From: Smittium mucronatum
Taxonomy: Eukaryota > Kickxellomycota > Harpellomycetes > Harpellales > Legeriomycetaceae
Assembly (NCBI GenBank): GCA_001953115.1
Contig: LSSL01004249.1
Coordinates: forward strand, 1 to 35,119
Length of the DNA stretch: 35,119 nt
Reading direction: 5' to 3'
The notes beneath the pieces are model-generated. The model saw only the letters and a list, made by a program, of their open reading frames with translations, did not search any database and was not told the DNA's origin. The position numbers and the translations under genes were made by a program. How positions within the stretch are numbered: the stretch's first letter is position 1; every line of letters begins with the position of its first letter. This document shows, piece by piece, positions 12,240 through 22,475 of the stretch.

Positions 12240-14040
12240 TTATGAAGGTTAGAAAAAAGCTGATGGAAAGCCAATGGGTCCTAAAAATTATAGATTTTAG
12301 TATAATAACCTCATTCAGGGACCCAAAAATATTCAAAAATGATTTGAAAAAAATATGATAGATTCGAATGTGAAGAGATGGATGTTCTTCGGAGCATGGA
12401 AGCATTTCGAAAAATCTAAGCTGATCATGAATGTAATCAGAAATATATGGGAAATTAGCCCAGAAAAGGTATTTGGACTACCGGAGAAAGTAGTATCGTT
12501 GCAAAAAAAGAATAAACCCAGGAGCCGAATCCCAAGATCCCGGGATTTTAAAGAAAATTTTTTGCTATCCCAAAAAAATTGGGGGCCCAAATCAGTACTA
12601 GACCTGAGAATTCTCAAATTCCTAGTGGAATACAATTACATCGGATTGAAATTCCTGAGATCTATATTTCACTTGATCAGGATAAATACATATAAGAAAT
12701 CTTTGGATCTTTAAGACTCATTTATTCAAATAACGATCCACAAGCTGTGATAAAAAATTTCTCGATTTTAATAGAACGAAAAATCCTATCAGTCCAGCTT
12801 TCTACCATTATGTCTTTACGTAAATCTTCATAAAATTACAAGTTCCTGGTACTTCTATTAATATTGGCACAATATAATGGTATAATAATCTCAGCAATCT
12901 TGGATGATCTTCTAATAATTGGGAAATAAAAAAAGAAAAAAAGTAAAAGAAAAAAATTCACTGAAAACTATTGGAATTAAGAATCGTTTTAATATGAAGA
13001 AATTTTTGATAGCTCTATAGCAAAGTATAGCCCGCCTTGGTATGGTTGTAACTCAACGAATATGAAACTCAATTTTAACTCATACAAGTTACTTTTCTTC
13101 CGGAGAAAAGCTTCGAAACTAATGAAAGCCGGTTAGAAGACCTTGATAATTTTCAGCGGACTTATTATGCAAAGCTAAAGGAATTTTTGTAGCTCTTCCA
13201 TCGGTGCGGCTAATTCTGATAAGACTACTAAATTGAATAATCTATCTATGCCGATGGATAGGACTTGTAATTAAAAGTCGCTACTTAAAAAAACTGAAAT
13301 AAAGTGGATAAATTTTTGAAAGTAAAAGATAAATAAATGGGATGGTAAATCGTTTCTACCTCGAACACTTAATCTTTATATCTTTACAGATGCCAGAGAC
13401 AATGAATCGGGAATAATTTTGGGCACCCACCCCTACTCAGGCCTTGGAAAACTTGCATAAACTTCGATACGCTTCAAAAAAAAAATATTGGTATTATATG
13501 CTCTTATCTTCTGAGAGTTGTTAGTAGCTCAGTGAAGTCTATTAGGAAAATGGAAAACTTTGGTTTTACTGAGAAATTTTGAATTTTCTACTTTTCCTAA
13601 ACTTCTAAGTAGTTTAGAAAGCATTTGAAGGCACCTAATCAAAATAATCACTCATTACAAGTTTCAATTGTGCCTTCAGTGATGAGTCTTTCAAAATGGA
13701 GTCGAAATAACAACAAAGATCTAATGCACCCTAGCCTACCAAATGTTAGAAAAAATGTGATTTATTTATGGCTCCCTTTATTTGAGACTATTTGAAACGA
13801 GCACGAACTATAAATGTACTTATAATACAATTATTATCTGGACTACAGGGCACTGGGAAAGATTTTTTCTGCAGTAAAATTGGTCGATCTAGTCGACTCA
13901 CTACTGCTACTCCCATAGATTTTAATATCACAGGCCATACAGAAGATAGGCAGACAGAGAATAATTTTAGCTTTGGTAACCCCTATATGGAATATTGTTA
14001 TTTGGTTTCCTGAATTGAAAAAATATTTGTAAAACAACCG
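12240..14040 (+). pseudogene. Reverse transcriptase-RNase H pseudogene (DIRS-like pol)
   Basis: Family landmarks occur in order despite frameshifts. These are MESQWVLKII (about 12263), the RT palm entry SVLDLRILKFLVEYNYI (12592-12642), FLRSIFHLIRIN, and motif A SLDL-stop-DSFIQITIH (12702-12743), where a Lys or Glu codon is now TAA. Motif C follows as ISAILDDLLIIG (12888-12923). RNase H follows with FTDARDNESGIILG (first Asp at 13389) and an ELL...Q...L segment near 13515. A post-RNase H block ALVTPIWNIVIWFPELKKY at 13970-14026 is typical of DIRS-type pol. Together these support a non-LTR, non-LINE RT of the DIRS/Ngaro class. The remnant is inactive. Confidence 0.75.
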
Positions 14041-14700
14041 AGCATATTTCAGTCAACGATAGTAGTTACAGATCCGAAAAGCGAAAAATATCCGATACCA
14101 AAAAACAAGGATAGGAGCATAATATTAAGGAAAATCAGCGACGCATTTTCCAAGCGCAGAGCAATTCTGATAATACCATCAGCAGTATACTTTACACTGT
14201 AAAAGTGGTTAAAAGCAGTCAAAATACCACATTACTCAACAGAAGCTCCTAAAATTGAATATACGCAAAAAATCTGCAGAAAAGATACAACCAAGTCATG
14301 TTTTGAGCTTTCTGAAGAATATATTCACATCCAATAAACTAAAAGTAAATGAAATCGGATAATAAAATTCAGCTTTAATAAGTCTTGGTGCCAAAATTAA
14401 TATTATTGAAAGATCTCATTGGCTCAAATAAGTCTTAAAGTCTTTAGAAGAGATGGAAACAACTTAATCTATCAGGATAAAAATAGATATATATAACCTA
14501 TAACATCGAAATTTAATGAATTCGAAAATAAAAATCTTTTAAATCAGTATACGCTGGCTATTATATGTATACGGATTTAAGTTTACCAAAAATATAAACA
14601 GGTTTGGTGTTGTAAGAAAAAAACATAATCATGGAGTTTTTAAACCGATTATTATATCGCCTGAGGAGAAAAGTAATTGTAAACCCACTGAACGCTCAAA
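14041..14700. other. Linker between pol and recombinase remnants
   Basis: Coding-like pieces continue, for example QPSIFQSTIVVTDPKSEKYP and IILRKISDAFSKRRAILI, but no conserved motif could be pinned down. They probably belong to the decayed pol polyprotein. Confidence 0.35.
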
Positions 14701-15180
14701 TGATATAAAAAGAAATTTTAATACAAAATTATACACAATAACTCCGTATATGGCACACAAGGCTAAAGTTTACTTTAGCGTATGTTCAATATCCCATTTT
14801 AAATATTGTAGAACAATAGAAAACCGGGTATTTATATATTTAAGATAATAAAAAATCATTATCAATGGACAACATAACACGAATTGTCTATCCTATATCA
14901 GCACTGACGGAAATACCACCAGTCACCCTGATACTATAAGAAAGATCTATTGGAGTGACCATAGTGCCATCATAATTAATACCCACCGATAAAATTTTAT
15001 CTCATGAATTTTTCTCGAATTAATTGGATTTTGAAAAAATTTCCGTCTAAATATCAGTGCACGGTATAAATACTACTGAGACAGTACTTCCTCTGGATCA
15101 AATTAGTATACATACATCCTGAAATATAATATAAAGTCAATAGAGCCCTTAACTTCAGAGATTGATAAACTTAATATGAA
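14701..15180 (+). pseudogene. Tyrosine recombinase (YR) pseudogene of the DIRS-like element
   Basis: In this stretch I read KLYTITPYMAHKAKVYF (about 14727), then IENRVFIYLR, then ITRIVYPISALTEIPPVTL. From 14943 it continues RSIGVTIVPS, a stop, IPTDKILSH and, after a further stop, LDFEK. This follows the end of DIRS-type recombinases: R-S-x-G, a (D)-K-I-L-x-H-x-x-W-like helix and an (T)-F-E-K-F-Y stretch. The tryptophan and nucleophilic Tyr region are degraded. The assignment is a motif-level reading, strengthened by the RT-RNase H upstream. Confidence 0.55.
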
Positions 15181-15197
15181 TGGTGTTCATATTAAGT
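15169..15197. repeat. Perfect 12-bp inverted repeat (hairpin) after the YR remnant
   Basis: ACTTAATATGAA and its exact reverse complement TTCATATTAAGT are separated by TGGTG. The hairpin lies at the 3' end of the recombinase remnant. It could be a leftover structural signal of the element or chance in AT-rich DNA; nothing distinguishes these. Confidence 0.6.
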
Positions 15198-15459
15198 CGA
15201 TTCCATACGTTCACATATAACTTTTCAAAAAATGATAAAAATATTATTTCACCGTACTTTAATTCTGTAATATAAAAATATATATGTAATATTTTATTTA
15301 AGCACGAATTTTTTATTTGCTTTTGGAAGATCGAATGTGTTATCCAATAAAGGATAGTAAAACTTAATATGATTACCCCATCTTATAGCATCGATCAATC
15401 TTCATCCTAAAGAACTCAATTAATCTGTTGTTTTTTTTTTTTTGAGATTTTGACGACTA

Positions 15460-15700
15460 ATTCGCCCTAAACTTAAATTATCATCATTAAAAAGTTTTTT
15501 AATAGAATATTTCTAGGAAAAGGCATCATTAGGATCAGTTTAAATGAAGTTATTCCACAGAAGCCAGAAAAAATGGATGAAACGTGGAAATTCCTCAAAT
15601 CCTGGAAAATACACACAGAATCTATTTTTTACCTGTCATTTCTGTCGACGAATTTTGAAAAAATTCCGGAAAAAATTATTTGCCATATTTTTTCACTATA
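15460..15700 (+). repeat. Right direct repeat, first half
   Basis: This is the counterpart of about 10430-10698. The match is best from 15583 on, in CTTCAAACT/CCTCAAATC, AGAATCTATTTTTTA and GTC(A/G)(G/A)CGAATTT. It stops abruptly at the TA where the pogo-like element begins. Confidence 0.6.
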
Positions 15701-15713
15701 AGTCTTACCCATT

Positions 15714-15733
15714 TATATAACCGCGGTTATATA
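15714..15733. repeat. 20-bp perfect palindrome in the left terminal repeat
   Basis: TATATAACCGCGGTTATATA is its own reverse complement. A related GCGGCTATATA lies at 15777-15787, and the right terminus holds AGCCGCGGCT. Repeated palindromic subterminal motifs are typical places for a pogo-type transposase to bind; that role is inferred. Confidence 0.7.
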
Positions 15734-15951
15734 GTCATTTATCTAGATGAAATTTTTTCTGTACCTCTATGAAGCTGCGGCTATATAAAGCTGCGCAAAA
15801 AAACCGCAAAAATTTTTTTGAAGCAATTTCTTAGGGTTAACTCCCATCTATTTTAATTTTTTTTGTTGGAAAATAAATTAGAAATTAAAGAATCAGATAG
15901 TATAAACTTCATCAAACCAAGGGTCTGAATCGCAAAACAACGAAATAAATA

Positions 15952-17241
15952 ATGAAAAAAAGAAACCCATACTCGATCAGATTGAAAATTGAAGCACTGG
16001 AATTCGCTTATCAAAACTATATCCGCAAAACTGCAAAAAATTACTGAAAAGACGAGTATGTAATCCGTCTTTGGATGAAGTCAAGAGGTGTTATCGAAAA
16101 TACGCCAAATCAAAACAGAAAAATGATCAAGAAAATTAGTAAAGAAAAATGGCTTCCTCTTGAATCCCATATTAGAAGCTGGATAATCGACCGACGTAAT
16201 TAAGAATATCAAGTCTCGGGTACATTGATTCTTAAAGAATCAAAAAAATGAGCAGCAAAGATGAACCTTGCGTACTTTAAAGACTCACCAAAATGTATTT
16301 AAACTTTATGAAAAGAAATTGAATCTTCTGTCGAGCTGTTACTTCTGTAGTTTAAAATTTACCACCAGTTTGGGAAAAAAAGAAAATAATTCTTTAAATT
16401 TGTGACAAAAAAAAAAAAACTTGCAGTTGAGCCAAATTGGAATCATGGAAGAAGTAAAAATAACTTCCGACGTGCTATAGAAATCCACATTGGCTTAAAA
16501 AGGAACATCGAGCATCCGACTCGTTGTTGCAGATCTGAAAAATCTCGTTTTACAATTTTTTTTTGTGTGTTACGGCAGATGGAGAAAAATTACCGGCGTA
16601 TGTTATTTTTAAGCGAAAAACCTTGCCCAAAAGTAACTTTCCTTCAAAAATTGTAACCTCGGCCAACTAGAAGGCCACAATAAATGCAGCAAAACTCAGT
16701 TATGGGCTGAAAAGATCTTAAATATGTGGAAGGAACCTTTTTTCACTAGCAAGTCACTACTCATGTTTGATGCTGCCCCTCGAAACAAAAAAGATGAAAC
16801 TGAAGAGGGGTTAGCAAAAACAGGCACGACTCTGAATATAATCCCTGTATGATCATTGAAAATTATTCAAGTAAACGATATCAGCGTCAATTTTTTTTTA
16901 AAAGTCATTTACGCAAGCGAAGGTAAAAATGGATGATTTCTGGTCTTAAAGAGTACACTGAGTCGGTTCAAATTAAACGCGCTTCTTATGAATAAGTTTT
17001 CGATTGGATTTCACAAACGTGGGTAGTAGTTCCGTCTTAAGAAATTGTAAACGGTTTCAAAAAAGCTTTGATTTAATTTTAATTTGTAGCCGGGAAGCAA
17101 ATGGATAAAGATACTGAATAAGACTTGAAGAAATCTATGATGATGAATCACCAGAGGATCAAGATTAACGCATGAAAATTTTGGATACATTTTTGGAAAC
17201 AGAAATTTTTGAGGGAAACAGCGAGGAAGAAGAAGATGATT
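15952..17241 (+). pseudogene. Pogo/Tigger-type DDE transposase pseudogene
   Basis: From the ATG at 15952 the frame reads KRNPYSIRLKIEALEFAYQN, a helix-turn-helix start of the CENP-B/pogo type. VIRLWMKSRGVIENTPNQ and the second HTH region SHIRSWIIDRRN-stop-EYQVSG follow. After a frameshift the first catalytic block GIMEEV (16442-16456) stands where NMDEV is expected, so the first Asp is now Glu. Then come CYGRWRKI (ADGxKLP region), LLMFDAAP with the second Asp at 16769-16771, and IIQVNDISVNFF with the third near 16875. An acidic tail EGNSEEEEDD ends at 17241. Several stops and frameshifts make it non-functional. Confidence 0.75.
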
Positions 17242-17400
17242 AAATTGTAAAAGTGGACATATATAAAATGTATTAAGAAAAAAAACAAAAATAACCTCTG
17301 AAATTTTTTCTTTGACCTAAATATAACTGCACTTTTTTATTAAGTCTATTTTTTTCACTATCCAGCCGCGGCTTATGGCGGAAAAAGAGGGGACAGGCTT

Positions 17401-17930
17401 TATTGGGTAGCTTTTTTGATTTCATTCATTCATTCACTGTTCCAAAAAACCACCTTATATTTTTTATTCTATTTTGTGACCCAGAAATATTATGGATCCT
17501 ATTTTTTTTCTAGTTATCATTTTCTATTTGAAGTTTAAATATACTTATCCAATTCTTTGAAATTCTAGTAAATCTAGTATTTCGAATTATAGGATAGTGA
17601 TGGTGATAATATAACCACTACTCCTTGAGGGGTAAAAATGAGACATCTATTTGATAAAATCTTAGTGAAAATATGAAAGAATCACAATTATGAAATATTG
17701 TTGACAGTTTATTATAGCTTATTCCAAGTTTTAGCCAAAAGAAGAAAAATAGCCAATGTTTTTACTTCAAAAAAATTTATCGGGATTTTCCCGAAATTTG
17801 CCGAACTAAATGGCTGAATATTTTTTTTTTTCTATATATATTTTCCTGGATTTGCGAAAATTTCCAGATTTTATACCTTTTTTCTAGATTTTTTCTACCG
17901 ATTAACTCCGAACATTAGGATTATATAATA
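17401..17930 (+). repeat. Right direct repeat, second half
   Basis: Resuming after the transposon, TATTGGGTAGCTTTTTTGAT matches copy 1 from 10697 (TATCGAAAGTTATTTTTATT). Agreement continues through TTCATTNANTCA, CTATTTGAA, GGATAGYGAT, TTGATAAAAT, AATGTTTTTA and TTTCCGAAATTT-like blocks to about 17875, then fades. Confidence 0.6.
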
Positions 17931-19284
17931 CATTTTCTTTGAATATTTTTCAATGCCAGATTTTTTTTTACATGGATTATATTTATAAATCAATAAATTT
18001 AAGAGCTGAAATCTAACTCCAAAAAATTGTATTAATATGATGGGTGGTAAAATTTCCGGATATTCTAAAAAACCAAACTTAAAGCAATATAAAATTTCAC
18101 AAAATAACATCAAATAATTTTACAAAAAAATAAGTTTATATAATAAAAACACGTTAAATAAAGCTGAATTTAGTTTGATTTATTTAAATCAAACCAAGTT
18201 ATTTCGTTTCTTGCTGTGTTCTTATTATTTTAATATAAATTATTATTTTAAAAAATCAAAAAAAAAACAATTTAGGTTCATGTTAGTAAATTTTCAATTG
18301 TTCAAATTAAAAAAATGATGATAAATGATTTTTTTATGACGAAAAATCAAAATTTCTACAATTTAAATTTAAATAAACTTTAAATCTTCTACTGTTTAAA
18401 TGGAATTAGCCATATGATTTTCTGGCACATTTTGATTCTCACCAGGAGCATACATCTCACTGAAACCAGAATCGAAATTAAAATCAAAATCAAAATCAAA
18501 ATCTTTTTTTTTTAACTAAGTTTATTTGTCGGGGTTTTTGGGGGCCATTTAATAATATCTTGTAGATCATAATGATAATTCACACGCTCTAATCATATGA
18601 AATTTTTAATTTTTGGTTTCGAATTTCTTTCATAATCCAGAAGTTATACTCTACCAAATGAAGATAAAAATTTAATTTTAATACCAATCACTTTTAAATC
18701 TAAATAAATCATAATAAGATGTCTTTTTATCATTTTTTCTATCAATTTTAATAAATTTTTTTATCTATCTTTTTTGAAATTCTACTTGAAAGCATTTGAA
18801 ATCATTTTTTAAATTTAATTTGAAACATTAATTAATTTTTGAATTTTAAAAACACCATTATTTTTATTTCAGGTTAATTTGAATTTATTAGCCAACTTAT
18901 AAATAATTTTAGATTTTAAAAGACAACTAAGTTATTTGGAGAGCCCTATCTATTTTATGAATTTCAGCCAAAGAGAAAAATATATCTAATAAATACACTT
19001 TTTTAACTCACCCCCCCCCCATTTTCGTTTCTTTTTTATCATTGAAATTATCATATTGAACCATCAATTAAGTTATATGTTACCACATAATACCATATAT
19101 ACCCATAGGTTTTTTTTGAAAATTCGATATGACGATTTCCATTGAAAAATGTTATGCATTAAAATCGTTTATTTGGGCCACCTCAGTTATAAAAACTATT
19201 ATGAATTATCTTATTGATTTTCAGAAAGGGTACTACTCAAAAAAAAAAAAAGAATCTAGAAATATTTTTTCAGCAAACAAAAGT
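17931..19284. other. AT-rich spacer downstream of the transposon region
   Basis: No gene is recognised. It contains a short tandem array of AAAATC at 18480-18503, a C10 run near 19011-19020, and TTTATT at 19168-19173, which reads AATAAA on the minus strand and could terminate the GNAT gene. Confidence 0.5.
18480..18503. repeat. Microsatellite (AAAATC)4
   Basis: Four perfect copies of AAAATC lie in tandem, followed by a T run. Confidence 0.9.
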
Positions 19285-19785
19285 TTACAAAGGATCCTTA
19301 TGAAGGTGAGACGGTATGTTCTTGATCATATTTATGTGAGGGTAATTTTGAGTCAAGAAAAAATCTCCAATGGCGTGATAGCCAATCTTTTCGTAAAACT
19401 CTACTCTTTCGAACCTAGATTCAAGTATGATATTCTCAAATTCCGAATAATCTTCACTGTTAAATATAATATTTTCAGTGAGTTGCATCATATCCTTACC
19501 TATTCCATGACCTCGAAACTCCTTGAGAACACCAACACGGCTGATCATGATCTCTCTTGGGCCATTTATGAAGAATCTTAAGGAGCCGATTGGTATAGTT
19601 TTATTTTTATCTGTAGCAATTGTTGCCAGTATATATTTTTCGTTTGAATTTTTTAAAGTTTCGGGGAAATATTCATCGCGCCCCAATTCGTCGCCGAATA
19701 TCAGTTTTCTTATCATAATAACCTGATCAAGTTCCTCCTGGCTCTTTACCAGGATCAATTTAAGAGTGTATTCATTACAAAACAT
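19285..19785 (-). CDS. GNAT-family N-acetyltransferase
   Basis: This 166-aa single-exon protein most likely transfers an acetyl group from acetyl-CoA to a small molecule or protein N atom; the substrate is unknown. Near residues 81-97 the motif ISRVGVLKEFRGHGIGKDM holds the R-G-x-G-x-G pyrophosphate-binding loop of GNAT motif A. It is preceded by a beta strand (IPIGSLRFF) and followed by NIILESR and VEFYEKIGYHAIGDFF (motif B, FYEKIGY). The ending PHINMIKNI resembles the ElaA/YjcF type, where a short H-x-x-M tail is common. The length is normal for a single GNAT domain. The ATG at 19785 is the first in frame, preceded by stops. It stands alone in repeat-rich DNA and its base composition matches the surroundings. 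Confidence 0.85.
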   Translation of the reverse strand: MFCNEYTLKLILVKSQEELDQVIMIRKLIFGDELGRDEYFPETLKNSNEKYILATIATDKNKTIPIGSLRFFINGPREIMISRVGVLKEFRGHGIGKDMMQLTENIIFNSEDYSEFENIILESRFERVEFYEKIGYHAIGDFFLTQNYPHINMIKNIPSHLHKDPL

Positions 19786-21496
19786 ATGATCTTTTTTTTC
19801 GACTTTTTAATTATTAACTATATCTGAAATATGGTTGTGCAGCACTAAAGTAAAACAAAAAACAAATAATTGATTTCTCTATAATTAAAACAAAAGATAA
19901 AAGAAATTTTTTGGAGTCACAGATTTATACATCGGAGGCCGCTCCCTTTTAAGTATCAGAATTGTCATAAATGTTGAAACTTTATACTTCCATTAAACAT
20001 TTGTATTTGGCAGTAAACAATAATTATCCACGAATAATCCTTCACAAAGAGGGTGTTTTTACTGAAAATCAATTCTAGCTAAAAAAACGGAAAAAATTAT
20101 AATTTATCGATATGGCAGCTAGATATGTATTTTTTATCAACACATAAGTTTAGTTCCCCATTATAAATCTAGTAATTATATATTCCAAAAAATATTTCTA
20201 ATTTCCAATTGGCCATCATTAATTGATAATTTTATTATTTTTAGCTATCACGATAAATCAATAACAAAAGAAATCATGCTTGCTCTCCTCTTTGTGTGGT
20301 AATTGATTTTTAGCAAAAAACCAGTTTTGAAAATAACTTATCGATAGGGATAGTATGGAATATTAATACTAGTTGTTTTTGATTGAATTAAAATTTTAAA
20401 TAATGAGTTGAGGCTTATCATAATATAAATCTATGTATTATTTCAAAGAAATATTTTAATAAAGACTAAATCCTAGGATAAAAGCATTTTAGGTAAACAC
20501 GTTTGCATTTATTTACTAATAATAGCACATTTTTTCGAAAAAGGGTATTTTGCGAAAGGTTGGTAAAAAATTAAACATTTTTTGGTAAATACTATAGTTT
20601 GAAAAATAAAAATAGTTTTTTAGAGTAAAAAATAAAAAAATGCATATATTATATGCATCGGTATTTACAAAATGCCAAGATTGTTTTTTTTAAATAAATA
20701 TTTGTAGAAATCCAAAAAGTAAAAACACCGCATATAAGACGTTATATATCATGAAATCAAATAGCGACCAGAAACTGGGTCATGTGTATGTCATTATTTG
20801 TTGTATTTTACTTTTGGTCTGTGAAAAAAATAAACATTTTATGCATTTTTAGCATAAAAATTCACATATCTTTCAGGCCTTGGTCGTTATAAAGTACTAT
20901 CATTAGACATATATAATCAATTATTCAGAAATCGATAAGTTATGGGAAATTTTTGATGAATTTTTCAAGTCCATGATTTAAAGCGCTTATTTTTTACAAA
21001 TACGCTGCCATTCCTTTTAATCCATTATATAATATCTACAAATAATCATTAAAGTGCATTAAAAAGGATATCTATGAAGATCAGATCTTGTTACATAAGT
21101 TCATTTTTGTGACAAATAGCATATAATGGGGGGGTTTGTAGATATTTTTTTGAAAAAAATATTAGATGAGTATACAAATAATGTATTTTTTATGCGTATG
21201 CAAGTCCTAACTGCCGAACGAATTTCTATGCTACCACAATAAATATGATGATTTTAGAGGTTCCAATTAGCCAATAACCTATGCGAATACCGGGTTTGAT
21301 GTAATCAATTACTATCCATAGTGTAATTTTTATCATGTCAATATTTATATATCGTCTTGTGCTTGAATCTTTTAGGAATCAGGTTTTTACGTAAAAGGTT
21401 CTATTCTGCGCAAGGAATATAATATAATATTCTGGGGTGTACGACCAATTGCATAAACCTTAGCAACTCAAAATTAGACAAAAGAAGACGTTAAAG
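19786..21496. other. AT-rich spacer without genes
   Basis: About 1.7 kb holds the upstream side of the GNAT gene and unassigned AT-rich sequence. Short related pieces containing TTATCGATA occur near 20103, 20339 and, inverted, near 20930. They may be scraps of a small repeat. No open frame or RNA gene is convincing. Confidence 0.45.
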
Positions 21497-21790
21497 TAGC
21501 TTTCCGAAATGTCTTTTTTTACATTTACATAAAAAAATAACACATCAGATATTTATTTGTCGAAATAAATTGGCCTCAAGCAAATAAAAGATAAAAAAGA
21601 ACACTTTCCAAGCGAGGAGTTCTTTTTTACATTTACGTATTAATTAAAATTAGTATATGATAAATTTATTTATGAAGTTTTCTGCTTTAAAACAAATAAT
21701 AACGGGATAAAAGTGGCACTTTCCGAACGATAAGGGATCTTTTTATTAAATTTACACTATTAATATTTTTTTCCAGAAAATTTAATTTGC
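21497..21790. repeat. Degenerate tandem repeat, about three units of 103-115 bp
   Basis: The core CTTTCCRAR...TCTTTTTTACATTTAC recurs at about 21500, 21604 and 21719. Each is followed by an AT-rich stretch ending in AAATAAAAGATAAAA-like or ACGGGATAAAAG sequence. The third unit is truncated. It lies just upstream of repeat copy B and might belong to the same element. Confidence 0.55.
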
Positions 21791-21864
21791 TATCAAGATA
21801 ATTAAATATTACCAATTCTATTTTCGATATTCAATAGATCTTAGTATATACCATTTGAGATTTA

Positions 21865-22475
21865 GGAGAATAATTACGTACTTTCCAAAGTACATTATAC
21901 CAAAATTTTGTATAGTGTTGTGTTATTTTTAGTTGGGAGTAGTGAGGACAACGCCCGGCGATTGGAAAGTTAGGCACTACAGAGGGGGAGTTATCAAAGC
22001 AGGAGGGACAGGTCGTTTTGCACAAATCGAGACATTTTATATTCCACAAGCCCAGAATTCGACATTATGGCGGATCTCAGCTCCTAAAAACCGTTTTTAG
22101 GGAAATAAAGTTGATCAATCCTGCATTTAGATGGTAGACTATTTTTATCAATCCTGTTAGATGTAGGCTCTAACTACGAGCTCAATTTTTTCAATGGGTT
22201 TTATTTGTTATAAAATGGGCTTAATCAATGACTTTTGTAACCTCAATCATTCAGTTTACTTGAAGAAATACCAGGGTAGGGGGTATTTCGGTTGGTAGAT
22301 TGCGCTCTTTTCCCGTAGGTACGCAGCCAGTAGCCCAACAGAGGAGCTTATTATAGCTAGGAATTTGGCTTTTTCATATTTGTCTTTTCCTTTTCCTTTT
22401 GCTTTTCCTTTATATTATTTAGTATAGTTTTTAATGACGTTATCTTGCGATAAAATTCCGTGATACAAAAAAAAA
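21865..22475 (+). repeat. Dispersed repeat, copy B, with poly(A) end
   Basis: This is the inverted counterpart of positions 1-590. It ends in TAAAATTCCGTGATAC followed by nine A (22467-22475). It contains CGGTTGGTAGATTGC, GTACGCAGCCAGTAG and GGCGGATCTCAGC blocks matching copy A. The GC-richer composition and A tail suggest a retroposed SINE or LINE 3' end. Short open frames inside it are not conserved between the copies and are not genes. Confidence 0.7.

Larger units (their letters stand above)
15701..17400 (+). mobile_element. Pogo/Tigger-like DNA transposon (degenerate), about 1.7 kb
   Basis: The left end is AGTCTTACCC directly after TA at 15699-15700. The right end, reverse-complemented, is AAGCCTGTCCC, directly before TA at 17401-17402. 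Further in, ATATAACCGCGGTTATATAG on the left matches ATAAGCCGCGGCTGGATAG on the right, with mostly C/T and A/G differences. A transposase relic lies between. TA target duplication, an AGT-type terminus and 1.7 kb length fit the pogo/Fot/Tigger branch of Tc1/mariner elements. The flanks rejoin to match the left direct repeat, which fixes the boundaries independently. Confidence 0.8.
10430..17930 (+). mobile_element. Degenerate DIRS-like tyrosine-recombinase retroelement with nested pogo transposon
   Basis: Between two diverged direct repeats lie decayed remnants of Gag, reverse transcriptase, RNase H and a tyrosine recombinase, in that order and all on the plus strand. RT-RNase H-YR order without an aspartic protease or DDE integrase defines DIRS/Ngaro-type elements. 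The flanking repeats could be its terminal (split direct) repeats. The outer limits are estimates from where similarity fades. The unit is inactive, with many frameshifts and stops. The right repeat is interrupted at 15701-17400 by a DNA transposon. Confidence 0.65.

Noticed and set aside
12130..12714. Open frames on the minus strand opposite the RT remnant
   Set aside because: They are shadows of the plus-strand pol relic, which carries recognisable RT motifs.
21831..22049. 72-codon minus-strand open frame
   Set aside because: It lies inside and just beside repeat copy B, and the frame is not conserved in copy A.
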